Origin: Bacteroidota bacterium
GTDB taxonomy: Bacteria > Bacteroidota > Bacteroidia > Chitinophagales > Chitinophagaceae
Direction: 5' to 3'
DNA length: 5,206 nt
Assembly (NCBI GenBank): GCA_013414745.1
Contig: CP058707.1
Location: 1,773,261 to 1,778,466, forward strand
The translations under genes were made by a program, and so were the position numbers. Under the pieces are notes generated by a model. It made no database searches and had not been told where the DNA came from. It worked only from the letters and a program-made list of their open reading frames with translations. Within the stretch, counting starts at the first letter, position 1, and every line of letters begins with the position of its first letter. Positions 1-5,206 of this stretch are shown here, in pieces.

Positions 1-135
1 GGGGTAGACCCGATTCTGCGCCGCCAATCCGGCATCACCGACGGACTGATTCGGATGAGTGTGGGCATTGAGGATATAGAAGATATTTTAAATGATTTGC
101 AGTTTGCCCTGGAAGCTTCTCAACGAATGCGCTAA
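1..135 (+). CDS. Cys/Met-metabolism PLP-dependent enzyme, C-terminal end (partial)
   Basis: Frame 1 is open from the window edge to TAA at 133-135 and gives 44 residues. The piece [19 protein letters not shown] followed by a short helix ([11 protein letters not shown]) is the typical end of the trans-sulfuration family: cystathionine gamma-synthase, cystathionine beta- or gamma-lyase, methionine gamma-lyase and O-acetylhomoserine sulfhydrylase. These cytosolic fold-type I enzymes use pyridoxal phosphate in making or breaking cysteine, cystathionine and methionine. In the family, the Arg of the L-I-R-x-S-V-G-x-E motif (residue 18 here) binds the substrate carboxylate. The catalytic lysine and PLP pocket lie upstream of the window, so the exact reaction cannot be told. 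Family assignment is firm; the member is not. Confidence 0.88.
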   Translation, partial: GVDPILRRQSGITDGLIRMSVGIEDIEDILNDLQFALEASQRMR

Positions 136-1561
136 TGCAATACCTGAATCAGGTCACTTTGCATGCGGGGATAATGTTTCAGCGTTTTACGATGCGTTGG
201 TGGTAACAGGGTATCTAAAAAAGGTTCGTAATTTCCATACATCAGCAGATAGTCAGCTTCCTGAAAAAATGCGTATCCTGCGGTTGGACGCTTTCGTATC
301 CGGAACGATCGTAAACAAATAATTTTTCCGGAACCTGATCAGGATACAGATAACGATAATAGTTTTCATAGCACCCATAATGATCGATACTCATCACTAA
401 ACGCCGGTGATACACTTGTTTTTTCGATGTGGTAGAGGTCGCGAAAGCACGCCGACAAACCTTGTTGTTTACTCCATTCCAGACTGGTATCCACATGTCG
501 GTAAAGCATAAAACAAGTGCACTGAAAAAGAATCATCAGCCCGGTGAGCACCTGAAGCCATGTCCTCGGAGCGCGCTGAAGCAAGGCTGTGATCGCGTAA
601 CAACATAACAGCATCAAAGGCACCACGAAAAAGAAACTGGTTCTTCCAAAGGGAAAAGGAATGTGTAAAACGTAAAAATTAAAATGAATCAGTCCGATGA
701 CCATTCCGCAGAGTTCAAATAAAATGCGCCATCCCCTCTCCAGATGGCGGCGATGAAGGAGGTAAAACAAGAGCAATAAAAGAATCCAGATGAGTGAAAG
801 ATACCAAACCATAGAATGATTCAGAAACGGATAACTCCGCTCGATAAATACGCCCAGGGTATCCGCGAGGAAACCATTTTTCTGACCCTCCTCCAGATCG
901 CCGGTGACATACTTGATATAGAGAATGACCGGTAAGCTCCAGGAGAGCACCAAATACATGGGCCAACGTTCGTTCCATCCGGTTTTCGAAAACCATAATT
1001 TCAACTTTCTTTGACGAAGAAGATCAGCGAAATCCCAAAGCGACCAGGCAAGTAAAAAATAAATACTGGTAAAATTGGCCAGAACGGAAACGGATAGAAA
1101 GGCATATACCGGAAAACGGGATTGTCCGCCAGAACGAATCAGATAATAGAACGCTGCACAAAGCAAAGGCAGCGCCAGGGCATACCCCGGGCTAAGGAAT
1201 AAAAATCTACCAGGTAGTTGTTGAGTAAGATGCAACTGGCAGCAAAGAGCCACAGCGATCCGGGTGCGATGGTTTTAAAATTAAACGAAGTACCCAGGCC
1301 ATGCCCATACCGGCTAATACCACATGCCATCGAAGAATCCAAACAGTATGTCCGAACAAACCATTCAATAGGGCCAATAAAAAGGAGTTTAACCAATGGG
1401 TGTTGGCCGTTGTCGGGAGCATATGCACTGCGGGCTTATCGACCAACATAAAACTATACGCCTCATCGTTGGTGATATCCATAACGAATGCCCGGTAAAG
1501 AAGGAAAGCTCCCAAACCATGCAAGCGATAAAATCCGGGATACGTATGTTTTTGATTTCAT
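132..1561 (-). CDS. Multi-pass membrane glycosyltransferase, GT-C / ArnT-PMT-like (frameshifted)
   Basis: About 477 residues after repair. It probably moves a sugar from a polyprenyl-phosphate donor to an acceptor on the outer face of the inner membrane; donor and acceptor are unknown. The N-terminal part (about 1524-1275) holds [10 protein letters not shown], an acidic motif in the first outside loop as in ArnT/PMT enzymes, then TANTHWLNS. Next come [16 protein letters not shown] and [18 protein letters not shown], then repeated hydrophobic segments to about 500, roughly ten membrane passes in all. The soluble tail (about 430-132) contains [14 protein letters not shown] and [20 protein letters not shown]. 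The frame changes near 1559-1525, at A4/T4 1273-1280, at C4 1185-1188, at T6 419-424 and at A6 264-269. The start is ATG at 1561-1559, chosen because it leads into a basic stretch just before the first membrane segment. The longest unbroken piece is 366-1253. The family is well supported by motifs; substrate is not known. Confidence 0.82.
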
Positions 1562-1713
1562 TCAAAAAAGAATCTTTCAAATCTACAGCAAAGAGCCTTC
1601 CAAAGTGAAAGGGCACCCGATGCGATGCGTTATGCGGGCGGTTTTGTCGGCCCGAAAAGCGGTTTGGCCTGCTTTTGTTGCAGGATGCTCAGTACGGTCT
1701 GTATATTTATAAC
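1562..1713. other. Divergent intergenic region between glycosyltransferase and lipoprotein
   Basis: This 152-base stretch should hold the start signals of both flanking genes. I see no clear promoter. TATATTTA at 1702-1709 resembles the Bacteroidota -7 element (TAnnTTTG, one mismatch) and has TTG 21 bases upstream, but it ends only 4 bases before the proposed GTG start. On + the three frames can be joined, with two single-base repairs, into a protein-like string ([11 protein letters not shown] to Q-D-A-Q-Y-G-L-Y-I-Y), so an N-terminal extension of the lipoprotein gene cannot be fully excluded. It would have to overlap the start of the divergent gene, which makes it unlikely. Confidence 0.45.
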
Positions 1714-2245
1714 GTGAAACACTACCATCTTCAAGTTCTGTTAGGTCTATTATGGCTTTTTCCTGTGCAGGTGATGAAAGCTCAGGAGGAATCTTTGAAT
1801 CGTTTATGCAAACCAAACGTGAGGAGTTTGTGTTGACCGAGGATATGAAGGCCGCCGAGAAATCGTACAACGAAAAATTCTCGAACGGATGAAAATTCAC
1901 CTGAAAATGGTTTTGGTATTTATCAGGAAGACCGTGTAACCTTAATTGCCGGGAAAGACCGCAGCGTATATATTCCCTTGGTAAAGGACAATGGTATCAT
2001 TTTGTGTATGTGGGCGATCCGCATGCCGAAAAATTTCTGTGAATTTATTTTTGGATGGGCTGGGTTATGTCGTGAATGACCGACTAAAACCTCAGCAAAC
2101 CGGCGAATACTGGAGTGAATTTTCTTTTATTTGTCCGCAATCCGGGATGTATGAACTCATGCTGTTTCAGCGCTGTGGGATTAGCAGACCCTTGTCGTAT
2201 CTGACAGTATTTCAAAAATCGCTAGAGGACGAGACCTTGAATTAA
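1714..2245 (+). CDS. Probable exported lipoprotein of unknown family (frameshifted)
   Basis: I do not recognise the family. The rebuilt protein has about 178 residues. It starts with GTG at 1714 and a lipoprotein signal: KHYHLQ, then VLLGLLWLF, then SC-AGDE, with the lipobox Cys at about 1764. The Cys appears only if one T is restored in the T5 run 1757-1761, which changes from the VKHYHL frame to the SCAGDESS frame. After it come a charged helical stretch (FESFMQTKREEFVLTEDMK), GFGIYQEDRVTLIAGKDRS, GKGQWYHFVYVGDPHAEK, and a beta-rich end (LFLDGLGYVVNDR, EYWSEFSFICPQSGMYELML) to TAA at 2243-2245. Further breaks lie at about 1873-1877, 1892-1895, 1980-1981 and 2029-2033. Five one-base restorations give a length divisible by three. 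The longest unbroken piece is 1991-2245. The start codon is uncertain because GTG has no clear ribosome site. Likely location: a lipid-anchored protein of the periplasm or outer membrane. Confidence 0.6.
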
Positions 2246-2290
2246 CCGGGTTCGCTATTTGCGATCTACCGGGAAAAAGGGATCTATTCA

Positions 2291-2321
2291 TTTGAATTGT
2301 TGTTATAACAACGTATCTTCG
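2291..2321 (+). promoter_or_regulatory. Candidate Bacteroidota promoter (TTTG / TATCTTCG)
   Basis: TTTG at 2291-2294 is followed after exactly 19 bases by TATCTTCG at 2314-2321. The known Bacteroidota primary sigma consensus is TTTG at -33 and TAnnTTTG at -7 with about 19-21 bases between, so this has seven of eight -7 positions and ideal spacing. Transcription would begin near 2328 and serve the lipocalin-like gene at 2393, leaving a leader of about 65 bases. Short degenerate motifs occur by chance, so this is only a candidate. Confidence 0.4.
2299..2312. repeat. Perfect 14-bp palindrome (possible operator)
   Basis: GTTGTTATAACAAC is its own reverse complement. It fills most of the spacer between the candidate -33 and -7 elements, a position where a dimeric repressor would block RNA polymerase. 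No T-run follows and the arms are AT-rich and touch each other, so a terminator is unlikely. Its role as an operator is inference from symmetry and position. Confidence 0.5.
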
Positions 2322-2327
2322 TACCAC

Positions 2328-2375
2328 TTCGTTTCATCGTGTAATACGTAGCTGAATATCTGATCACGAAACGAA
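2328..2375 (+). promoter_or_regulatory. Leader hairpin upstream of the lipocalin-like gene
   Basis: TTCGTTT-CAT-CGTG at 2328-2341 pairs with CACGAAACGAA at 2365-2375: eleven base pairs with a three-base bulge on the left arm and a loop of about 23 bases. If the promoter at 2291-2321 is right, the structure begins at the very 5' end of the mRNA and ends 17 bases before the ATG at 2393. It could protect the transcript or affect ribosome access. It could also act on read-through from the lipoprotein gene, but no U-tract follows, so it is not a classic terminator. Confidence 0.4.
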
Positions 2376-2392
2376 CAGTTTGCCAACAGGTC

Positions 2393-2806
2393 ATGCGAAT
2401 AACCTACTTCATTTGCATTTTTCTGATTTTTATTGTTTTTCCATTTCTTTCCCGGTCACAAGGTCTGTATGGTCGGTGGCGTTGTATTCAACATACCATT
2501 CACTCTACGGGCAAAGCAGACCGAAACATATTGGATGAATTGTACCAGGTAAAACCTTGTGCCCGAAATACCATTTATGAATTCCGAACAAATGGACAAG
2601 CGTTCATGTATATCAGAGATTGTGATATTTCGTATACGCGAATGCAACTTAAAATATGGCGAAAGGCCCGGTTTGAAGTAAAAGACGATCGATTTATTCT
2701 TTATCTGAACAACTTTTCAAAACCTGTTGAGTACGTTATCAAATTCGAATCCCGTATCATCGTACTCACCAATAGCGAAGAAACTATTGTATACGAACGG
2801 GCTTGA
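2393..2806 (+). CDS. Small exported protein, lipocalin-like
   Basis: This is the only complete gene with an unbroken frame: 137 residues, ATG at 2393 to TGA at 2804-2806. Residues 1-23 form a signal peptide (short basic start, then CIFLIFIVFPFL, likely cut after SRSQ). The mature part opens with GLYGRWRC, close to the G-x-W of lipocalin-like proteins, which are common as small exported proteins in Bacteroidota. A run of short beta strands follows (NTIYEFRTNGQAFMYIRD, MQLKIWRKARFEVKDD, RFILYLNN, VEYVIKFESRIIVLTNSEE, TIVYERA), as expected for a small barrel. Mature cysteines at 31, 56 and 77 could allow one disulfide. No lipobox is present, so it is probably free in the periplasm or secreted. 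Ligand unknown. The lipocalin call rests on strand pattern and the G-x-W only; the coding call is firm. Confidence 0.75.
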   Translation: MRITYFICIFLIFIVFPFLSRSQGLYGRWRCIQHTIHSTGKADRNILDELYQVKPCARNTIYEFRTNGQAFMYIRDCDISYTRMQLKIWRKARFEVKDDRFILYLNNFSKPVEYVIKFESRIIVLTNSEETIVYERA

Positions 2807-2875
2807 TTCCGTAAGTTTCTGCCCTGGCTTTCCTTCTTTTGAATGAACAACCAGTTGATTTAATGTCTTACGGGA
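2807..2875. repeat. Inverted repeat just after the lipocalin-like stop codon
   Basis: TTCCGTAAG at 2807-2815 starts directly after the stop codon and pairs with CTTACGGGA at 2867-2875: nine pairs including one U-G wobble, separated by 51 bases. A long loop makes a simple intrinsic terminator unlikely and no U-run follows the right arm. It could be a 3'-end structure or chance. Two five-pair hairpins lie further on, TCCGG/CCGGA (2881-2896) and TGGGT/ACCCA (2933-2945). Otherwise the 2807-3015 gap shows nothing coding. Confidence 0.3.
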
Positions 2876-3015
2876 TGTCTTCCGGTTTTATCCGGACTAT
2901 AATTGTTAAAACATCTATTTTGTTTCTTCATCTGGGTTTTACCCATTACTTTCCATGAACAATTCACGCTCTGGAACGCTTATTTCCGGATAAAGGAGTT
3001 TAAAACCAACATGCT

Positions 3016-5025
3016 ATGAATAAAAACTACTCATCATCGGGATGCCCGCTTTGCTCACTTTGCTCTATTGTATTCTCAGTAGCAGCAGTGGAGGAATTAC
3101 CGGTCAAAGTCAGGCCGGCTGTACATGTCACGGAGCAGCATCTTCCAACACCCTTGTTACCATCAGTGGACTTCCGGCGGGGGCTATACCAATGGTACGG
3201 TGTATCCTATCACAGTTTCTGTAACCAATACGGTGATCACCTCGGGAGGATCATTCGGCTTACGCGATGGCTTTAATATGACAGCCACCTCCGGCACCTT
3301 TACTGCCATTGCGGGCACTGCAGTTACTGGTGGTACTGAAATCAGGCATACCACACCAAAAGCACCTGTCAGCGGAACGGCAACATGGACCTTCAACTGG
3401 ACGGCCCCGGCTAGCGGCAATGCCAATGTGAGCTTCTTTGTTTCCGGGAATGCCACCAATGGCAATGGTAGTTCAGCCGGTGATATGTGGAATCAAACCA
3501 ATGCCACCATTATTAAAAACGGTACACCCTTAACCGCAAGTGCAACCAATACTGCGATTACCTGTAATGGGAGCACTTCAACTATAACTGCATCCGGAAC
3601 CGGTGGTACGCCCGGTTATCAATATCGGCTCAATGCCGGTGCATTTCAGGCCTCGACCAGTTTTGCAGGAAATGCGGCAGGAACGTACACCATTACAGTA
3701 CGCGATGTAACCCTGGCAACTGCAAGTACGGTTCTCACCATTAGTCAACCTTCTGCCATTACAGTGTCGGCAACGTCCGGAACAATCCCCTGCAATCTGG
3801 GTACGACCAGCATTACGGCTTCGGCTTCCGGAGGCACGGGTACGTTAAATTACCGACTGAATTCAGGAACCTATCAGACGTCCGGAACGTTTAATGCGGT
3901 GGCCGCCGGAACCTATACCATTACTGCCCGGGACGCCAACTTGTGTACTAAAACAACCACCGTGGTGATTACGCAACCAGCTGCCTTGAGTTTCACAGCA
4001 CCGGTACTAACTCCACCATCATGTAACGGAGGTACAGGTAACGCGCAACTGAATGCCTTGGGAGGAACAGGCACTAAAACCTATACCATCAATCCTCTGG
4101 GGCCGCAAAGTACCACTACCGGCCTGTTTACCGGACTAACCGCTCAGGTTTATACCGTAACGGTAACAGATGGAAACAACTGCACCAAAACCATTTCGTT
4201 CACGATGACCCAACCTGCCGGAATGAACTGGAATGCGCCGACCCTGGTGGATGCAGATTGCGGCAGTAACAATGGATCAATCACAGTGAGTGCTACCGGA
4301 GGCAGCGGTTCAAAATTTATAGCATAGACCCGCTCGGTACGCAAAGTAATTCAACAGGTAATTTTACCGGGCTCTCCGGGCAAGTATACACGATTACGGC
4401 TACCGATGCCAATTCCTGCACTAAAACAACTACGGTAACTATAGGATGCCTGCCGGTTTTGGAAGTTAAACTCTTTTCACAAGGTTTTTACCTGGGCGCT
4501 TCACAAATGGCACCGGTGTTAAACAATCAGGGTTTCCCGAATCCTACCACCGAATCGGATTCTGAAACGCTGGAATTGCATCAAACAACGCCACCCTATG
4601 CATTGGCTTTCAGTGTAAACAAGATATGGCAAACCAACGGAACCATCCTTTGGAAATTGCCGCCTGCTTCATACAACTCTGGTTATTATCTGGTGGTGAG
4701 ACACCGCAATATGCTGGAAACCTGGAGCCAGAATCCCATTACCTTAACCGGATTTATTCAATACAATTTCAGCAATGCCGCTAGCAATGCGTTTGGTTCA
4801 AACCAACTGGAAATGGAACCAGGTATTTATGCGTTGTATTCGGGGGATGTGAATCAGGATGGTGTAGTAGACGGCCTTGATTTCAATGATTGGGAAACGG
4901 ACAATAATAATTTTGCTGCCGGATTCTTTTCTTCTGATTTTAATGGAGACGGCATTGTAGATGGTCTGGACTTTTTAATCTGGGAACCAAATAATAACAA
5001 TTTCATCGGTACGGTAACACCCTGA
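3016..5025 (+). CDS. Choice-of-anchor V / SprB-repeat / dockerin-like surface protein (frameshifted)
   Basis: The rebuilt protein has 670 residues. Three one-base restorations (A5 3022-3026, G5 3179-3183, AAAATTT 4313-4319) give exactly 671 codons. Start is ATG 3016; an upstream AAAGGAG (2992-2998) is present but distant. Residues 1-35 are a signal peptide (MNKKLLIIGMPALLTLL, then SSSSGG). Residues about 36-170 match the choice-of-anchor V (Reeler-like) domain: CTCHG near its start, PAGGYTNGTVYPITV, EIRHTTPKAP, WTFNWTAPASG and NATNGNGSSAGD at the end. Residues about 183-478 are four SprB-like repeats. A beta-rich region (VKLFSQGFYLG, VVRHRNMLETWS) then leads to two calcium-loop motifs. SprB repeats are known from large gliding adhesins of Flavobacterium. 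I see no type IX sorting tail of the usual KLxVYPNP kind. Likely an adhesin or matrix protein outside the cell; ligand unknown. Unbroken pieces are 3125-4327 and 4459-5025. Confidence 0.85.
3120..3520 (+). other. Choice-of-anchor V (Reeler-like) domain
   Basis: The domain is recognised from its usual order of marks: signal peptide, SSSSGG, a Cys-x-Cys-His-Gly cluster (3120-3134), a Y-T-N-G-T-V-Y-P turn, the phrase WTFNWTAP and the closing NGNGSSAGD. It is a beta sandwich found at the N-terminus of many Bacteroidota exported proteins. Most members I know have a C-x-x-C-H cluster; this one reads C-T-C-H, with one residue between the cysteines. One frame break at the G5 run 3179-3183 lies inside the domain. 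Confidence 0.8.
3563..4448 (+). repeat. Four tandem SprB-like repeats
   Basis: The units start at conserved cysteines at 3563, 3791, 4022 and 4259, so periods are 228, 231 and 237 bases (76, 77 and 79 residues). Each unit runs C-N-G-x-x-S-I-T-x-x-A-x-G-G-T-G, then Y-x-I/L-N, G-x-F-x-x-L, Y-T-I-T-x-x-D and a closing C-T-K-T-x-T-x-x-I-T-Q-P. The fourth is shorter and ends at TIGC near 4448. DNA of corresponding segments differs at many synonymous sites, for example 3910-3970 against 4384-4443, so the copies are old and were kept at protein level rather than created by recent duplication. Confidence 0.8.
4846..4995 (+). other. Tandem dockerin-like calcium-binding motif
   Basis: DVNQDGVVDGLDF (4846-4884) and DFNGDGIVDGLDF (4936-4974) share the D-x-N-x-D-G-x-x-D pattern of dockerin type I calcium loops (EF-hand like, without the leading helix). 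Each is followed by W-E-x-x-N-N-N-F, spaced exactly 90 bases. The unit is thus a 30-residue repeat used twice, close to the C-terminus (the chain ends FIGTVTP). The family's known job is calcium-dependent binding to a cohesin partner; whether a cohesin exists here cannot be seen. Confidence 0.8.
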
Positions 5026-5069
5026 TAGAACGGGAACGTCATAGTCTGTCTATTCTTCAGGCAAAATTT

Positions 5070-5206
5070 TCATTTTGGATGCGGATGCCGACGCAGCCAG
5101 GACTTAATGAGGTTGTCGGCATCCGGATAGTACACCGCAGAGTGCAGGGATGATTCAATGTCTTCGATGCACTGAAACGATAAACTTAAATCAGCATATC
5201 CGAACC
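5070..5206 (-). CDS. Unidentified protein, C-terminal end (partial)
   Basis: Reading in from the right edge on - gives 44 residues to TGA (5072-5070), starting FGYADLSLSFQCIEDIESSL and ending LIKSWLRRHPHPK. The frame has no break. The composition (aromatic strand, then an acidic helix, then a YYPDADNLIKSWL helix and basic tail) looks like a soluble protein end. It is convergent with the surface-protein gene, 44 bases away. I do not recognise the family, so I give no function. Confidence 0.6.
   Translation of the reverse strand, partial: FGYADLSLSFQCIEDIESSLHSAVYYPDADNLIKSWLRRHPHPK
5082..5125. repeat. Perfect 11-bp inverted repeat inside the end of the - strand gene
   Basis: CGGATGCCGAC at 5082-5092 is the exact reverse complement of GTCGGCATCCG at 5115-5125, with 22 bases between. 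The stem is GC-rich (8 of 11 pairs). It lies between two convergent genes, close to the stop at 5070, where a shared 3'-end structure would be useful, yet it encodes PDAD and RRHP. No T-run follows directly on either strand; the nearest AT-rich stretch on - is AAAATGAAAATTTTG. Confidence 0.45.

Noticed and set aside
92..322. 76-residue ORF on the + strand
   Set aside because: It overlaps the end of the PLP enzyme in another frame and is antisense to the glycosyltransferase tail, whose motifs are clear.
1547..1713. Possible + strand gene or N-terminal extension (D-F-I-Q-K-R-I-F... to ...Q-Y-G-L-Y-I-Y-N)
   Set aside because: It needs two repairs in about 100 bases, has no family motif and would overlap the glycosyltransferase start. 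Left as an unresolved possibility, not a feature.
1583..1900. 105-residue ORF on the - strand
   Set aside because: It crosses the divergent gap and lies antisense to the lipoprotein gene, has no recognisable motif or membrane pattern, and the + strand reading gives a lipobox and protein-like segments.
2933..2945. TGGGT/ACCCA hairpin before the surface-protein gene as a terminator
   Set aside because: Only five pairs and no U-run after it.
2947..2954. TACTTTCC as a -7 element for the surface-protein gene
   Set aside because: Two mismatches to TAnnTTTG and no TTTG at the right spacing upstream.
3184..3465. 93-residue ORF on the - strand with a hydrophobic look
   Set aside because: It is the antisense image of the Thr/Ala/Val-rich choice-of-anchor V domain, which explains the composition.
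3563..4448. Tandem DNA repeat or recent duplication
   Set aside because: The units match in protein but differ at many synonymous positions, so they are old protein-domain repeats.

Overview
The window looks like a piece of a Bacteroidota genome, probably Chitinophagia or a related class. It carries a surface protein with a choice-of-anchor V (Reeler-like) domain and SprB repeats, a multi-pass GT-C type glycosyltransferase with a TANTHWLNS / SLARGYAL signature of the kind I associate with this phylum, and a small lipocalin-like exported protein. It also has one candidate promoter of the Bacteroidota TTTG / TAnnTTTG type. No rRNA, tRNA, CRISPR array or insertion sequence is visible.

Layout, left to right: (1) the C-terminus of a Cys/Met-metabolism PLP enzyme on + (1-135); (2) a convergent membrane glycosyltransferase on - (132-1561), whose stop overlaps the first gene's stop by a few bases; (3) a 152-base divergent gap; (4) a probable lipoprotein on + (1714-2245), family unknown; (5) a 147-base gap with a promoter-like element, a perfect palindrome and a hairpin; (6) an intact exported lipocalin-like protein on + (2393-2806); (7) a 209-base gap; (8) a surface protein of about 670 residues on + (3016-5025): signal peptide, choice-of-anchor V domain, four SprB-like repeats, a C-terminal beta domain and a pair of dockerin-like calcium loops; (9) the C-terminal end of an unidentified gene on - (5070-5206).

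The most important point for a reader is that three genes are split into short ORFs by frame breaks. Nearly every break is repaired by restoring one base, usually in a mononucleotide run, and the repaired lengths come out divisible by three. I read this as uncorrected sequencing indels rather than gene decay. The spanning coordinates below describe the rebuilt genes; the separate short ORFs are fragments of them.

The window has no clear shared pathway. Four of the products act at or outside the inner membrane: a glycan-modifying membrane enzyme, a lipoprotein, a small secreted protein and a large repeat adhesin. The PLP enzyme belongs to sulfur amino-acid metabolism. I see no defence, mobile or biosynthetic cluster.
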